DNA of 64,000 nt from Chrysomallon squamiferum (lineage: Eukaryota > Mollusca > Gastropoda > Neomphalida > Peltospiridae), in NCBI GenBank assembly GCA_012295275.1, contig CM022670.1, positions 1,312,501 through 1,376,500 of the forward strand, written 5' to 3'. Within the stretch, counting starts at the first letter, position 1, and every line of letters begins with the position of its first letter. Made by a program: the position numbers and the translations under genes. The notes beneath the pieces were generated by a model that saw only the letters and a list, made by a program, of their open reading frames with translations, had not been told where the DNA came from and did not search any database. Shown here piece after piece: positions 31,736 through 50,817 of this stretch.

Positions 31736-34700
31736 TGTTTTTTTTAATTTAACTGTTTTAATTGTTTTGAATGCTCTAATCCAAGAGATCTGGTTGCACA
31801 TTTCTACAAATGACATACGTTTAAAACCGAGTAAAATTCTATTATTTTATAATATCAGTGACAAATATCGATTCACGCTGTGATTTTGACAATTATAGAT
31901 AGTGCGTTCTCGTGTTTGGTGGAAACCACATCAATAACAAAATTACTTAACGACTGTTTGCGACGCGAGATTTTGAGTGCGGTACAGACAAGGATCATCA
32001 TCCAGCTAAGCCGATTATTATTGCCAGTAATTTAGGTAGTGACGCTGCTGCCGTTGCTGTTAACTGCTGACCGGCAGCTGGATGAGATTAAATCATCTAA
32101 CAAGCCAGCTGTTCATTATGTAGCTATTTCTGTCATTTCGTCTTAGACGCAAAGAATTCGTAAGAATTTTTGAAGGTCAGACATATTTGATCATTAATTA
32201 GAGCTCCGTCCTTAATCACAAAAACATTTGGTTTTCAGAATAATTAACGTTTTTAATTAGTTTATTTACGTCTGTTTTCGTAATATCCAGTTCTAGCCAG
32301 TGCTCGAATATGATGTGGTTTGTGCTTTCCTTTTTCTTTTCTTATATATATATATATAGATATGTGTGTGTGTTTATCATATATATATATATATATTTTT
32401 TTTATTTTATTTTATATGATTTTTTTTTTCTTTTCTTTTCCCTTCTTTTATTTTTTATTTTTTTCGATCCGTCATTATTCCTAGAAAGCTAAGTTAATAT
32501 CTGATTACGAAGAACCATCATTCACTAGGAGCTAAAATGGAAGGCTGCCCAGTTCCTCTTTTCACTGAATAATTTAGATATGAACTGATTCGTAATCAAC
32601 AACGTGTGTCAGATTTCCTTGTCCACTGCACGTAAGTGACACATGTCCATCAGTTAGTGACTGTGATGTACAAACATTCATATATAACTGTCATGCAGAC
32701 CACTGCCCGCGGTATAATCAAATTATTACTAAACAGTTTCAGATCTAGAAACAACTGAAAATAAAAATAATGGTAAACTATATGTTAAGAGAAATAAAAT
32801 AAAATATTTCCTTTGTTATAAAAAAGATGAAATTTGTGAGCAGTTGTTTTCGGGTGACAAAACTAAAGAAGTGTGGTAGTTCGTGCATTTAGAACATAAT
32901 TACGAAAGTATTGCTGCTTAAATGTTCCATATTCACGCATTATTCAGTGTATCCACGGTCAACTTCAGTTTCAAACACCATGACGAAGACAGAAAAAACA
33001 AAACTAAATCTTACGATGTCATTTATAAAAAACACTAATACGTCGATATTTAAAGCAACCATCGACAAAGCACGACCGAAGACCAAAAGATCAGTAAAGG
33101 ACAATTCCAGTGATACATTTAGAGAAAACGTTTGTTGAATTATTTTGTTATTTTTGTCTGGGGTTTTTGTGACCTTGTCGATAACGTTTCACACGATTCT
33201 GTCTCATTATTTTAGTGTCGCAAAACGCTAATTCTTCATAATTCGCTTTATCCTTTTGACCTTTTGTTGACTTGACCTTCATGGTCTCCGAGAACTCGAT
33301 CTTAATGCCAGTGGTGATGAAAACAGTGCTGCTAATCATGCTAATTGCACGTGCAATACGTGTATATCGTTTCATGATGCTCTTCTGAAATGACAAGTTA
33401 CGGCTGCCTCCTTGTCACCTTTTGTGATATTTATGCCGGCTAACGAAGAACAGATACACCGCCCTCAAAGACAGAGTGTTTCTGTAACAGGTTTCATGTT
33501 GAATTATATGCGTTTAAGAGGCAGCTCATTATTATTTTTAGAGCAGAATACAATTACGTACACCAAGAACAATCTAGCTTGACCTTCCAGGAAAACGATA
33601 ATGTCTCTTTGTGTCCTTTTTTCTCTGTCTCATTCCCATCAATCTAATTTGACTATCTCTCCCTCTGTCTCTCTCTCCGTCTCTCTCTCTGTCTCTCTCT
33701 CTGTCTCTATCTGTCTCTCTTTCTCTCCGTCTCTATCTGTCTCTCTTTCTCTCTCTCTGTCTCTCGCTCTATGTCTCTCTCTCTCTTTCTCGGGATAAGG
33801 CCAGTGTTCTTGTTATTATATGTTACCTGATATCATTGTTATCAAATTTGATATTTTCTCATTACTCATTTGGACAGACTCGGGGATCTGTAACAAATTG
33901 GCGTCATCCAGTTTCATGTGTTGTTGTTGTTGTTGCAACAGTTCCTGTTTTTGTTTTGTTGTTGTTTTATTGGATTTTTTGTTGCTGTGGTTGTTTTTCT
34001 TGCTCCTTTTGCTTTTATTATGTGTCGATATTTTGTTTGTTTCGTCTTGTTTTTGTGGGGTTTTTTGGTGGGGAGTTGTCGTTCTAATCGATTTTGATGA
34101 GATTGTTTTTCTTTGTGTTTTTTTTTTTTTTTTTTTCTATTTCTTTTCAAGATCATGTTACGAAATCATCGAGTAAAGACTTACGAGTTCAGTTATTGAC
34201 AATAAAACTAAAACGTAATTTCCTGACTACTAAATATCAATCTCTGTTACATAAAAAAAAAAAAAAAAAAAAGAAGAAGACAAATTGCTCAAAGTCATGA
34301 AGACAAATAAATCAAAATGAGAAAAATATAAAAATAGCTACACGGTAAACTGTGGCAGTTATATATATTGTGTTTTTTTTGTTGTTTTTGTTTTTAATTT
34401 ATTTTCTATACAATGAAACAAAAGCCTATGTCATGACGTCTGATAAATCAGGCCTGGAAAATCGACAGAAACGTGAAAACGAGCAATGAACGTTTGATCA
34501 TTTTGTCCTCTCATCTGACCACCAGACAACTGTTATCTTAAACAAAGAGAAATGAATAAAGGGAATTGATTAATTAATTAATTTTGACATTTAAAAGGAC
34601 GAAGAAGGAAAAGAAAAAGCATGTATTCCTTCCATAACATTCCTCTTAGTACTCAGTCACCGGCCTTCAGTCCTCTCCTTAGGCTTCAGCTTGAACAAGT

Positions 34701-36845
34701 AACCGGAAATACGTTACTCTGGGAGGTCGTTGTAAAATCTGCTTAGGTTGTTGCGTTCGTGGGGATCGTCTTTACTGTCGTAGTTCGTAATTAATTAGCA
34801 AGTGGTAGAGAGTATTATACGATTTACCTTTGAAACATATGCATTTTACTTTTTCTTTTTGCAGTGGGCGGGCATTTTAAGTTCTGCCGTACTGAAGGAA
34901 CTGGTTAAAGATGCTGTAGAGAAAATGTTTTAAGTTTAAAGAGCTGCACCAAACAATGTAAAGCGTGCCTGTTTTTCATTTTATATATAGTTTTTTTTTT
35001 TTTTTATGTGCGTTTTATCAGAAACATATTTTGAATGAAAGATTATTACATACCAGTAAATTACTTATCATTTAAAAATTACATAAAATTATGTAGAAAA
35101 AAACAAACAAACAGGATGTGACACAAATACATAGAGCTAGTTTATTATGTGGATTTGTTAACTTTTTAATAAGCAAACAACACACACCTTAGCGTCTGAT
35201 GCATCTGTACAAGATTAATTAGAATAATAAGCTGACCACGTTTTAGTTCTAAAGGAAATGAATAACGGAAAAGCAACTCAGTTTCTTTTTCTTTTTCTTT
35301 TTATAACAAGCGGAAAAGCAAAGAGATTTATTTTTCTCCTTTTTTTTAAATCTTTTTTTTTTTTTTTTTCAAGACAGGTGTAAAATACTCCAGTTTAAAC
35401 GAGGAGAGTTCACTGATTAATGGTGACCGTGTTCGCCGAAACAGTCTGTTTTACAGACACTGTGTTGTACGTGCAATGAATAACAAAACCAGGAAACGGC
35501 TTCCTCCCTCCAGACTGTAATTTCAATACAGTTTATGTGATCAATGGCTTAGCAGTGACAGCATTGGTGTGTGCATCTTATTCTTGTTCTAAGCTCATTT
35601 AAGGATCTCTTCGACTCTGCCCGCCATGAATAAAAACAATGTTTCATCAATTTACAAGATACAGATGTAGTAGTGTAATAGTTTTGAAGACCATTGTTAC
35701 ATTTATTTATCTGTAAACTGCTCGTTTTTCTTCTTTTTATTTTTTTTCTAGACAAAATAAATGTTTTGCTAACACATCCCAGTAATTTGTTTTTCTGAAT
35801 TAGTGTGTCTGACGTCAGAAATAAAAACTGCAATTGGTCGCAACACAGTTCGGCCATTAAACCACACTAAACCGTATTTACAGCGATAGCCAGACCTACG
35901 TAATAATCATCTTTTGATAAAGCGGTGTATAACAAATTTGTAATCCGAATAAAAAAAAAATACGATCAAAAACACGACTCGAAATATGTGGAAACTCCGG
36001 AAAGGTGGTATTTAATTTTATTAACCCTGACAGCTGAATTTATAATAAATGGTGGTGCAATGTGCAAAACGGGCAGTCAAAGCGATGTTAACACGTGACA
36101 ACGTGAGCGTTGCGTGCTTTCTACCTAGGGTTTGACACGAATGAATAATTGATAGTTCTGTCGGTCAGATTTGATCAGCTCTGCTTACAAAGCAGTATGT
36201 AAACACAGCTTATTCTAATTTTTTCGCTACTGTGTAAACAGTCGATAGCCTGATAGAGAATACTGTCAATGAAAACAAAATAAATACGAAAGCGAAAAAT
36301 ATAAAGAAATTTTTTTTTTTTTTTTTTAATGACGCACTCGAGATATTTTTTAATATACATTTATAGGGTGTCACTACGTAATTATGATTTAAGGACTATG
36401 GAAATACTGAGGGAAACGAATACACGATGCAGAACTATTTCACGATTAGCAGATGGCTTTTGTTGTTGTTGGTTTTTTTGGTTTTTTTGTGTGCGTGTAA
36501 TTTTGTTTTTGTTTCTTTCTTTGTTGTTGTTGTTGTTTTTTGTTTGTTTTTTTCTTTATTTGTTTCTTTGCTTGGGGGGTTTTGGGGGTATTTTATTAAC
36601 ATTACATTTCGTTACAACGAAAATGCTTCAAATCTCTTGGATTCACCACTGAATCACAAAGTATTCAGAAATTTGTAACTTATCTATAGTTCTGCTTTTT
36701 AATTTAAGTGTGTAAACTCTAGATTTTAATTCTCTCTCTCGATTCGCTTATCAGGTAATCAAGTAAGTCAAACAGTTTACTGATGTTATCTGTGAACTTC
36801 TCGGTCAGCTTTTTGTTTAGGCTTTACGGATGGCATGTGAAGCTT
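31736..36845. other. Long stretch without a recognised gene
   Basis: Contains a TA/GT cluster at 32343-32400, a CT/TCTG-rich stretch at 33650-33792, GTT-rich sequence at 33920-34060, poly(A) at 34250-34280 and TTTTG sequence at 36460-36590. Frames of 60-118 codons here are low complexity or unrecognised. Confidence 0.5.
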
Positions 36846-36849
36846 TTCG

Positions 36850-37050
36850 ATATATATATATAAGTACGTTTGTGTGAATGTATAGAAATATAACTAGATA
36901 TGTATATATGTATGTATGTATGTTTGTATGTATGTATGTATGTATATATGTGTTTATGTATGTATATATGTATGTGTGTGAATGTATATCTGTAGCTGTG
37001 TTTGTGTGCATATATATGTTTGTGAGTATATATTTCTTTACATACACTTT
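36850..37050. repeat. Imperfect GTAT/TATA array
   Basis: TA run at 36852-36863, then imperfect GTAT and TGTA units to about 37030. Confidence 0.8.
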
Positions 37051-38256
37051 CAGATAACTGATTATCTAGAATAAACAGAAACATCGATAGATATAATACT
37101 TATATGTGAATACTTTCTCTTTGATCAATTATTAAACAATCGAGTCGTGATTAGACAGGCTGACAGCAGGGCTCGAGAGAAGTGTGTTTATTGAATCTAA
37201 CACGTTAATCACTCAGTTCACTAAACAGTCAGTTCAAGTTTAATATTGTTGACGAATGTGAAGCAGAACAAACACGGCGCACAGGTCTTCTGTTTGCTCG
37301 TCAGTATTCGGTTCCTTGTCACAAAGGCAGTGGATGTTTGCACGACCCCAGGCTTAAATGCGTTCGACACGAGATGAAAGTTAAATAATATGATATTCCA
37401 TACTTGTATACTTAATATTAAATTACTACTGTAAATATACGTTATATATTAAGTAAGGTAAAACTTCGGTCCGTGTACCTGTTAAGTAACAGTTTTGTTT
37501 AAAAGTCGGTGTGTGGTATATTACTGAAAAATATACACGAAAGTCTACGCCGCTTTGCTAGTCAGAAGTTAGCGGTGAATGCAGGTTATCGATCTAACAG
37601 TTGTGAATTATCTACAATCTCTGCCAGCGACCCAACACGCCACTGTCAGGCAGGTAGAGTTCGACAGCGCTGGAAGAAAACCAACACGGGTTATGAAAGT
37701 TCTCCATACGTCGCTGAGATCACACGGCAGGTTTTTACGACAAACAAGTTTTGCCTGACGCTTTTTGTCTGATTCGAGATCGCAGAGCAGCATGTTACAA
37801 ACCAGTTCGTCTGCTGTTGCGACCCAAAGCTCAACCCTCTCGTAGCTGCGGGTCCGAGTCGAGCGCAGTGTTAAGTAAACATCGTATCAGTTTCCGAGGA
37901 GCCAATGGAGAGAGAGCCGAGGTGACAGTCAGTGCCGTGTTTTCAGAACTGGCTTCACACTGGTTTATGGAGAGAAGGGATATATACGCGTGTACAGCTA
38001 GATGTTTACTGGTATGACTCTTTTCTCAAAACATGTGGGCGACCAGTGAAGTTTTATTATGACGCAAAAGTCGTCTGGTTTCGCATGTTCAAACTTTGGT
38101 GACTGTTGTTGATGACATCAGTAGAAAAGTTTTTATCAAGCTTCTGTTCGTATTTACAAACAAGTCGTTTCTAATCTCGCTCAATTCTTATGAGCGTATT
38201 TGTTTAGTCGAGGACTATAAAGAAGTGAAATTGTGCCGAACGAGAACATTGGCGAC
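37051..38256 (+). other. Upstream region of the 222-aa gene
   Basis: GC content rises from about 37500. The region probably includes promoter and 5' UTR, but I see no clear TATA box or unambiguous splice sites. Several short upstream frames exist and have no support. Confidence 0.35.
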
Positions 38257-38925
38257 ATGGAGTTCGGTACGCTTGCTAGCGATGTGTTGTATTCTTCGAG
38301 GGATATACCTGGTGGTTCCACAGATTTCTGTCGAGTTCTCGAGCAGATTCGAATAATGGATGAAAGTGAAGGATCCAGAGTGTGCGAAATAAAAGAAACG
38401 AAATACGACAAAAAGAAATCGAAAAAAGACAAAGATAAATCGAAATCGAAATCGAGCGGTGAAAACAACAACAGATTCTGGCGTTTGAAGAGACACCAAA
38501 ACAATCGGGTGGAATCCCCGACTGGTGCCGATTCTTCACGAACACAAACGGCACCTACGTCCACCCATTCCGATCAAACGCAGTGCAAGTACAGTGATTC
38601 CGAAAACGCTCGGAAACCTCGAGAGACAGTTCACGCACAAATCGGCAGCACGCACAACCCCAACTTGTTAGGGTTTTCGGGGATTGACGATGAAGAATTC
38701 CGCCAAAGATCGAAGAGTGACTCTTCGGCTATGGCTCCCCGAAGACGTCCGGTAGTGGTGTCACCCATAGATTCGTTGCACGTGCATTGGCCGGACGAGC
38801 GGAAAGGAGCGAGGTTAACGACAACACTTCGGCCAAGATCGTTTTCTCACGGAGCGACCGGGATGCCTCACAAACCCATTCTGAAGAAAGGAGCCTCGGG
38901 ATCATTACGACCTGAATATTTTTAA
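38257..38925 (+). CDS. Uncharacterised 222-aa basic, Ser-rich, disordered protein
   Basis: Single open exon from an ATG in good context (GCGACATGG, with G at -3 and +4) to TAA. An in-frame stop lies upstream at 38218, so the frame is complete. Base composition is clearly richer in GC than its surroundings, as expected for real coding sequence. Residues 49-65 are a Lys/Asp/Ser run (KKKSKKDKDKSKSK). Residues 149-157 (RQRSKSDSS) and 192-199 (RPRSFSHG) look like basophilic-kinase or 14-3-3 sites. Residues 174-187 (LHVHWPDERKGARL) and 206-211 (KPILKK) resemble PP1-docking RVxF and SILK-type motifs; this is an inference from short motifs. There is no signal peptide or membrane segment. I do not recognise the family. 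Candidate poly(A) signals are AATAAA at 39386 and 39715. It could be the last exon of a larger spliced transcript with an upstream 5' UTR. Confidence 0.75.
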   Translation: MEFGTLASDVLYSSRDIPGGSTDFCRVLEQIRIMDESEGSRVCEIKETKYDKKKSKKDKDKSKSKSSGENNNRFWRLKRHQNNRVESPTGADSSRTQTAPTSTHSDQTQCKYSDSENARKPRETVHAQIGSTHNPNLLGFSGIDDEEFRQRSKSDSSAMAPRRRPVVVSPIDSLHVHWPDERKGARLTTTLRPRSFSHGATGMPHKPILKKGASGSLRPEYF

Positions 38926-42004
<3,079 letters not shown>

Positions 42005-42005
42005 A

Positions 42006-42091
42006 CGTTTAGCTTTGGACCGGTTATGAGACTTGAACCAGCAGCCTATCGATCCTAAACGCGATGGCTACTAGCACACACGAGCTAAACG
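42006..42091 (-). repeat. 86-bp tRNA-like element
   Basis: Ends are perfect 9-bp inverted repeats (CGTTTAGCT and AGCTAAACG), like a long acceptor stem. On the minus strand it begins TAGCTCGTGTG, similar to a pol III A box, and holds GGTTCAAGTC, a B-box match. An anticodon-like hairpin (CCATCG with CGATAGG) lies between. The T arm does not fold canonically and about ten extra bases follow the B box. It is therefore better read as a tRNA pseudogene or SINE head than a working tRNA. Confidence 0.45.
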
Positions 42092-43675
42092 ATTATTTTA
42101 AAACCGGACACAAAGATTTGTAAAATGTTAGCAATATAATCATCTCCCGGCTAGTTCTTGATGGTCATTTAGCCTTTTGAGAAGAGGTTTTGTGGAACCG
42201 TTGAAGCACTGATATAAAACGTTTCTTTTAGTCGGATAATGGGAAATTCCTTTTAGGTAATAACGACGAGAAAAGAAGGACGCTCTTACAGCTGGTAATC
42301 ACTTATTGGGTCATTAACAGAGGAACTGACGTTTTGTCGTAGGCTCAAGGAGTTACACTTAACAGTTAATAGCATGTCAAATGAAACTTGCTAAAGGGTT
42401 TTTCACACTCTGTAACTTTTAAAAGCGATTTTTGTTCTTTCTCTGTCAACTTTTTCTTCTTTTTTTTTTTATTCCCTTCTATTTCTATTTATCTGTCTAT
42501 ATCTGTCTATCTATTTATATTTCTATCTATCTATATTTCTATCTATCTGTATATCAGTCTGTCTATCTATCTGTCTATATACCGATTTGTCTGTCTGCTC
42601 TCTGGCTCGTTCTAATACATACACACACATGTACACACACATACAGACTCACATCCTTCTATTATAGATATAAACAGATTATGAATATCCAATATACACA
42701 AGCATGAAACCATAAACATCATTTTTTCCTTAATGGACTTCGTTATACTGCACTGAGTTAATTACATTAATCTTCTTTGTAACTTTATAAATGTTCTTTT
42801 ATCTGTGTTCTGTATCAGAATTCAGAGTATTTATTCTTTTAAATAACGCTTACAATATCTTTGTATCTGAAATTTAACATACTTTTAAATTTAAAATAAA
42901 TAATTATTATTACTGCATTTCCTTTGTTAAGAAAGAAACGTAATAAAAAATAAATAATAATAAGATAAATGAAATAAAAAATAAAATAAATGAAAATCAT
43001 AAGGTAAAATAAAACTAAATTTTTAGTAATTTCCAATGAATAAAATAGTTCTCAGGTCTATTATAAATATTTAATTATGAAAAGGTAAACGTTAACCCAA
43101 ATGCTCCTGAAAACAAAGAAGAAGAAGAAAAAGGAAGAAAAAAAGGCAATCCATTCTACCGAAATAGTCATTAACAATCACGCAGTATGGGCACACCTTT
43201 AAAATAGAAATGGCGTAATAAGGATCAATTTTTATTTTTTTATTTTTTTTATTTTTTATGTAGCCCTGACCTTAAAAACATTAATAGGTATGAATTGCTG
43301 ACAGAGATATTGTATGTCTCGTGACAATGGCACGCTATCTGTGGACACACTAATCCAGACATGTCGTGACTGACACATATAAAGGCAATGTTGCTGAGAT
43401 CCCAGTGCCCAGCACATCCAGGTATTCCGAGCGAACGCGTCCAGTGAGTCTTTTCTGACGTAAAATAAAATTCCTCGGAGTCTACACGTTATGGCTAATA
43501 AAATGCATGACATACGTTTAGGAATGCCCCGAAAATGTACTGTTTCTTGAACGACGTATTTTCTGAAGAAGAAGAAGGAGAAGAAAAGAAAAGAATATAA
43601 GATTTATGTGACTAACTGGGAAGCACATAATAACGAAAAAGAAATGATCATACTACTAACATTTTGAAACCGTTA
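42092..43675. other. Non-coding stretch with TCTA repeats
   Basis: TCTA/TCTG repeats at 42480-42600; AAAT-rich sequence at 42890-43010; purine-rich AAG runs near 43118-43146 and 43565-43595. No gene. Confidence 0.55.
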
Positions 43676-43677
43676 TC

Positions 43678-43822
<145 letters not shown>

Positions 43823-43908
43823 TTTTTGTTAAACAAATTTTATTTTTTATTTTAATATCAGGCTTGTTAAAAAAAATCTGCTCATCCATGTATCTTATCT
43901 GTCTAATC

Positions 43909-43944
43909 AGGATGATGATGATGATGGTGATGATGATGATGATG

Positions 43945-44003
<59 letters not shown>
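43909..44003. repeat. (GAT)n then (ATT)n
   Basis: GATGAT/GGTGAT units to about 43945, then about 19 ATT units. Confidence 0.9.
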
Positions 44004-44004
<1 letters not shown>

Positions 44005-44279
44005 TAATATCTTCTTTTTAAAACAAATAAACAGAAATTTCATGTGAAATCAATTTGAAAACTGAGGATTATTTTCCAAAACAAATTCTTCGGAAGCAAG
44101 TCGTTTGTAATGAAAGTTTGCGTGAATGCTGCGTCTTGCTTTACTTATTGATTACTGTTTGACTTGACAGGCATCTCTCTCTTTCCTGCAATCTCCCACA
44201 TTTCACATCTCATTGAGAAAAAGCTCCAAATCAAAGTTTATTTTTCTTTGTTTGGTTCTGTTTCTGTCTCACAGTCCGT

Positions 44280-44378
44280 ATTATTATGTCTGTATTATTA
44301 TCTATATATGTACTACCTATATATCAGTCTATTTGTCTCTCTATCTATGTGTTACCTGTTTATCTGTCTGTATGTGTG

Positions 44379-44410
<32 letters not shown>

Positions 44411-44530
44411 CCGACTGATCGATCGACCTGTCTGTCTGTCTATCTATATATGTATTACCTATTTAGCTATTTATCTATCTGTATCTTCAGTCTGTCACTC
44501 TGTATATCTATCTGTCTATCTCTGTCGATA
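44280..44530. repeat. TATC/TGTC-rich array
   Basis: Degenerate TCTA, TCTG and TATC units, with a cleaner (TATC)n at 44380-44411. Confidence 0.85.
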
Positions 44531-44694
44531 GTTATGTAAATGTATGCTGAAATAATGTTATGTGTCTACGTGTTTCTGTCTCTAATTAGTGAAGTATCCG
44601 TCTACATGCCTATCTCTCGTTTTCTCTCTTGTATTATTTATGAAGCTGTTTGTGTCTGTATACAAATCTACTATCTTTCATTTCTATATATCTG

Positions 44695-44810
44695 TCTTCT
44701 GTCTGTCTATCTATCTATCCATCTATTTATCTGTTTATAGATAGACAGACAGACAGACAGTCATACAGACAGATAGACAGACAGACAGATATATAGATAG
44801 ATAGATTTCC
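44695..44810. repeat. Inverted TCTA/TGTC and GATA/GACA array
   Basis: TGTCTGTCTATCTATC-type units up to about 44738 are followed by GATAGACAGACAGACAGACA-type units to 44806. The two halves are reverse complements. Confidence 0.85.
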
Positions 44811-44819
44811 CTTTCTCTC

Positions 44820-45892
44820 TATTTATCTCACGGTCTTCCCATGTTTCCCCTCTCTCTCTTTTTCTTTACATGAATACTTCACTGACTGTTGTCATAATAA
44901 ACAACCTTTAAGACAGTCACACAGCCTCTGGGATCGCGCCCGGGTTGGCACTAATCAAGAGTAAAACGAGAACAGGTCGTGCTCTTGTGCTGACCGTAAT
45001 CTCATTAACCCTTTCACTGACGAACCTTGCCATTTAGTGCAGGCAAGTTTATGTTGCTCGAGTTAAGTGTGAATGTAAATCTGAAACCCCAAAAAGGACA
45101 GGACAGAGAGAATAATCCAACGAGGCAGTATAAATAACAACATAACAAAAACAACAGCAGTCATATTAATAATAAAAAAAAAGGTTAAGAAGAAGAAGAA
45201 GAAAAGGATCACAAAAACGTCAGAAAACGACTACACAGAGAGTTACTAAGAGAAAGCGTAAAACTAAAATCCCAATAAATTTCTTTTAAGGTATGATCAC
45301 ACTGCACGAAAGGTCTTACCAACTAAAGAGAGCAACTGAATCGTCATGTTTGTCATTAAGTACTTTACAGTTAAGGTATCCTCGCTGACATGTTTTCCAA
45401 TAAGAATTCCATTTGTTTCAAAGAATGCTTACATACTTATATATATATATATATATATATATTCATATATAGGTAAGTTCGTGAGATTTTTGTAAATGAA
45501 TAAATGACTGTATGAATGATAAACATCGTACCACATTTTCTCTATGAAAAGGTGTCTGATGTGAAACGTGTTAGTTTTGTTTGGGTAATGATGAAATCAC
45601 TGAGTGAACTTGACACAGAAAAGGAATGTTTTCTTAAGTTTGTTAGCGTTGAAAGTTTGCTGTGTATCTGATGATTGTTTAACAGACATGGATTTTTGTT
45701 ACAGGACATTCCCATTAGCAGTAAATAGCAAACATCTGAATGAAAGCAGGAGAGAGGTCGGCAGAAGGACCAGTGAGTTCTTTGACCAAACATACGTCAT
45801 ACCAGTTACCTACAACAGAGCTGTAGTTTGTGCATTATGAAGAATAGATTCAATAACAAAAAGATCTGAAAAACAATAATAATAATAATATA

Positions 45893-45934
<42 letters not shown>

Positions 45935-46759
45935 TTTTTTTTTTTTTTTTTTTTAAAAACCCTGTAAATTACGGAAATCCGGAGGGAAATAAATTGTCGA
46001 CAAGTTAACTGTTTTATTCCTCAATGTGAATCCCTTAACTGCTTATGTGCCGTGTATTAATGAAGTGCTTAAAACTAGTCACGAAACCTTTTAAGAGTAG
46101 AATCATCCTCCGCGTAAGTGAAGGTTTAGAAGGAACTATTTTAATCGTTCCAAATATAAACTTCAGCTGCATCGCTTAATTCGCTTTAATAAACATTTAT
46201 TTAAACAAACGTGTAATTGAAGCTAAATGTTTTTTGGGGTTTTTTTTAAATAGCGGCTTTGAAATAAAATTTGCGTGTCTGCGAACATTATTTTTATTTT
46301 TGGATCGTAAATATTTAATTTAACTAAGTTTAAAGGAAAATTACTTTGTATCCATTGCTTTAGCGTATTAGTACATTTTGCATCTCAGTAAAAGCATTTC
46401 TCTTTGTATTCCTTTAGTTGTATCCCATGCCAGCCTGGAGCTCACCACTGGCTTATCTAAGGCCGTCGTAGGTGCGTTCCTGTATATGGGAAGGTATATA
46501 TCAAAAATCCTCTGCTGCTTAGTAATCGATACAGATAGAAATGAAGAGTGGAGGTGGCGGATTTCCTCTCAGAACATCATTCTACGTGAAACTCTTTTAT
46601 GACAGTTGATAACCATGTGTTGAAGTGAACTTCGATGTCTGGTTCATTTATCTATAATCCTCTGTTGCTCCGATCCTGCTTCAAACACACTGAAATTTTC
46701 TGAAATTGTTTTTCATCATTTGCTGACACTGCAACCTTGTTTTGTGCTATAGATAACAG

Positions 46760-46760
<1 letters not shown>
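44820..46760. other. Stretch without a recognised gene
   Basis: TA array at 45440-45462; AAT/ATT with poly(T) at 45876-45954, forming another small palindrome. Frames at 45542-45840 and 46378-46602 are short and unrecognised. Confidence 0.5.

Positions 46761-46762
<2 letters not shown>

Positions 46763-46812
<50 letters not shown>
46763..46812. repeat. (CA)n microsatellite
   Basis: About 24 CA units. Confidence 0.95.
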
Positions 46813-46814
<2 letters not shown>

Positions 46815-47056
46815 GTTACTCCTCACGCTGGGATCAATATCTACTATTTACTGATGGTGTTTTCATAAATTCATGATGATCGATGCGTGATATCTGATGT
46901 GTTGTGATATTAATCATGGTGTGAATTAGATGTTTTTATGTAGATGTTAAAACAATATGTACTGTAACAATAGCGGTGTAATTTTTGTTTGGTTTGCTTG
47001 TTAAGACTTTTTCTCTCTCTCCCGTTCTCTCTCTTTCTCTTTATTTATCACTCCCA

Positions 47057-49659
<2,603 letters not shown>

Positions 49660-49660
<1 letters not shown>

Positions 49661-49725
49661 ATCCTAGTATTATCATCATCATTATCATCATCATTATCAT
49701 CATCATTATCATCATCATTATCATC

Positions 49726-49787
<62 letters not shown>
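49660..49787. repeat. (ATC)n then (ATT)n
   Basis: ATTATCATCATC units to about 49735, followed by ATT units to 49787. Confidence 0.9.
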
Positions 49788-49788
<1 letters not shown>

Positions 49789-50817
49789 TTGTTGTTGTTG
49801 TTGGTATTACCCTGAATACGTACATAACTTTTATTTAATAAATGCATTTATTTATTTTCCTGACGAATTGATCCCAAATGATTTGATAATATCGATTTGG
49901 AAAATGAAAGTCAATACCCGGAAAGTGCCGCGAAAGACGATCACTAAACTGCGCTATAAAAAATTCCGTCCTATTTTGTTACTCTTTGTCAGGAGGGTGA
50001 TAAAGCAAATTCAAAAAAAAAACACCCAAATTTAAAAAAAAAAACATCCTATTGAATTTTTAAATAATTTCGTAAAATACCGTAAGGAAAGAAAATGGTT
50101 TTTGTTAATCTTTAAAAAAAGTGTGATAAAACAAATTCATCTGTTAGGTCTATGTCAAAAAAAAAATTTTCATCCTTTTAGTAAATAGAACACTGTTATT
50201 ATACTTTGAAAGGTTTTGAAAATGGTTTCTTTACTAAACTCTTGAAAAAAATCTGCTTCAACCCTCGTGAAAATTAGGTCTATTCAAAAAACCGTAATTG
50301 TTTTCAAAGACGTTTTCCGTGGACCAAGTCAGATTCTAGATTTTAACAACAGCTCATTACCCTTTTACTTTATCGTCATATTCGGGGGCAAATATGCGCC
50401 ACTTAATAACATTAGCAAAGTGTAAAGGACACAGATGGACATGTCTCTATAACGTCACTTGACTGTGAAACGTAACTTTTTCACACCTGAACTGACAGTT
50501 AATTAGTTCGAGAACTGGCATTAAAAACAATCAAAGATAATAATCTGGTCTATGTAATCATCTTCTTTTGCTCGCACATCGGTCAGCTAACTGTAATCTG
50601 CTGGTGGTGGTCAGAAAATGCGTGGGCAGCTCAGTAGCAAACATTAATTGATGTGGGAGGTAAAATACAAAGAGCATCATAATAGATGTCTCATTTTCTG
50701 TCTGACTTATGAATCTTATTCTCCTTTGAGTTTAACAAACATTTTATTCCTGTCTCTCTAGGGATTCTCATTACCCTGATTACCCACCTGGGATCTTTTT
50801 ATATCTCTCATTCAGGT

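Noticed and set aside
37509-38017. Short frames upstream of the 222-aa gene
   Set aside because: No domain, no splice-site support and no in-frame link to the main frame; more likely 5' UTR or promoter sequence.
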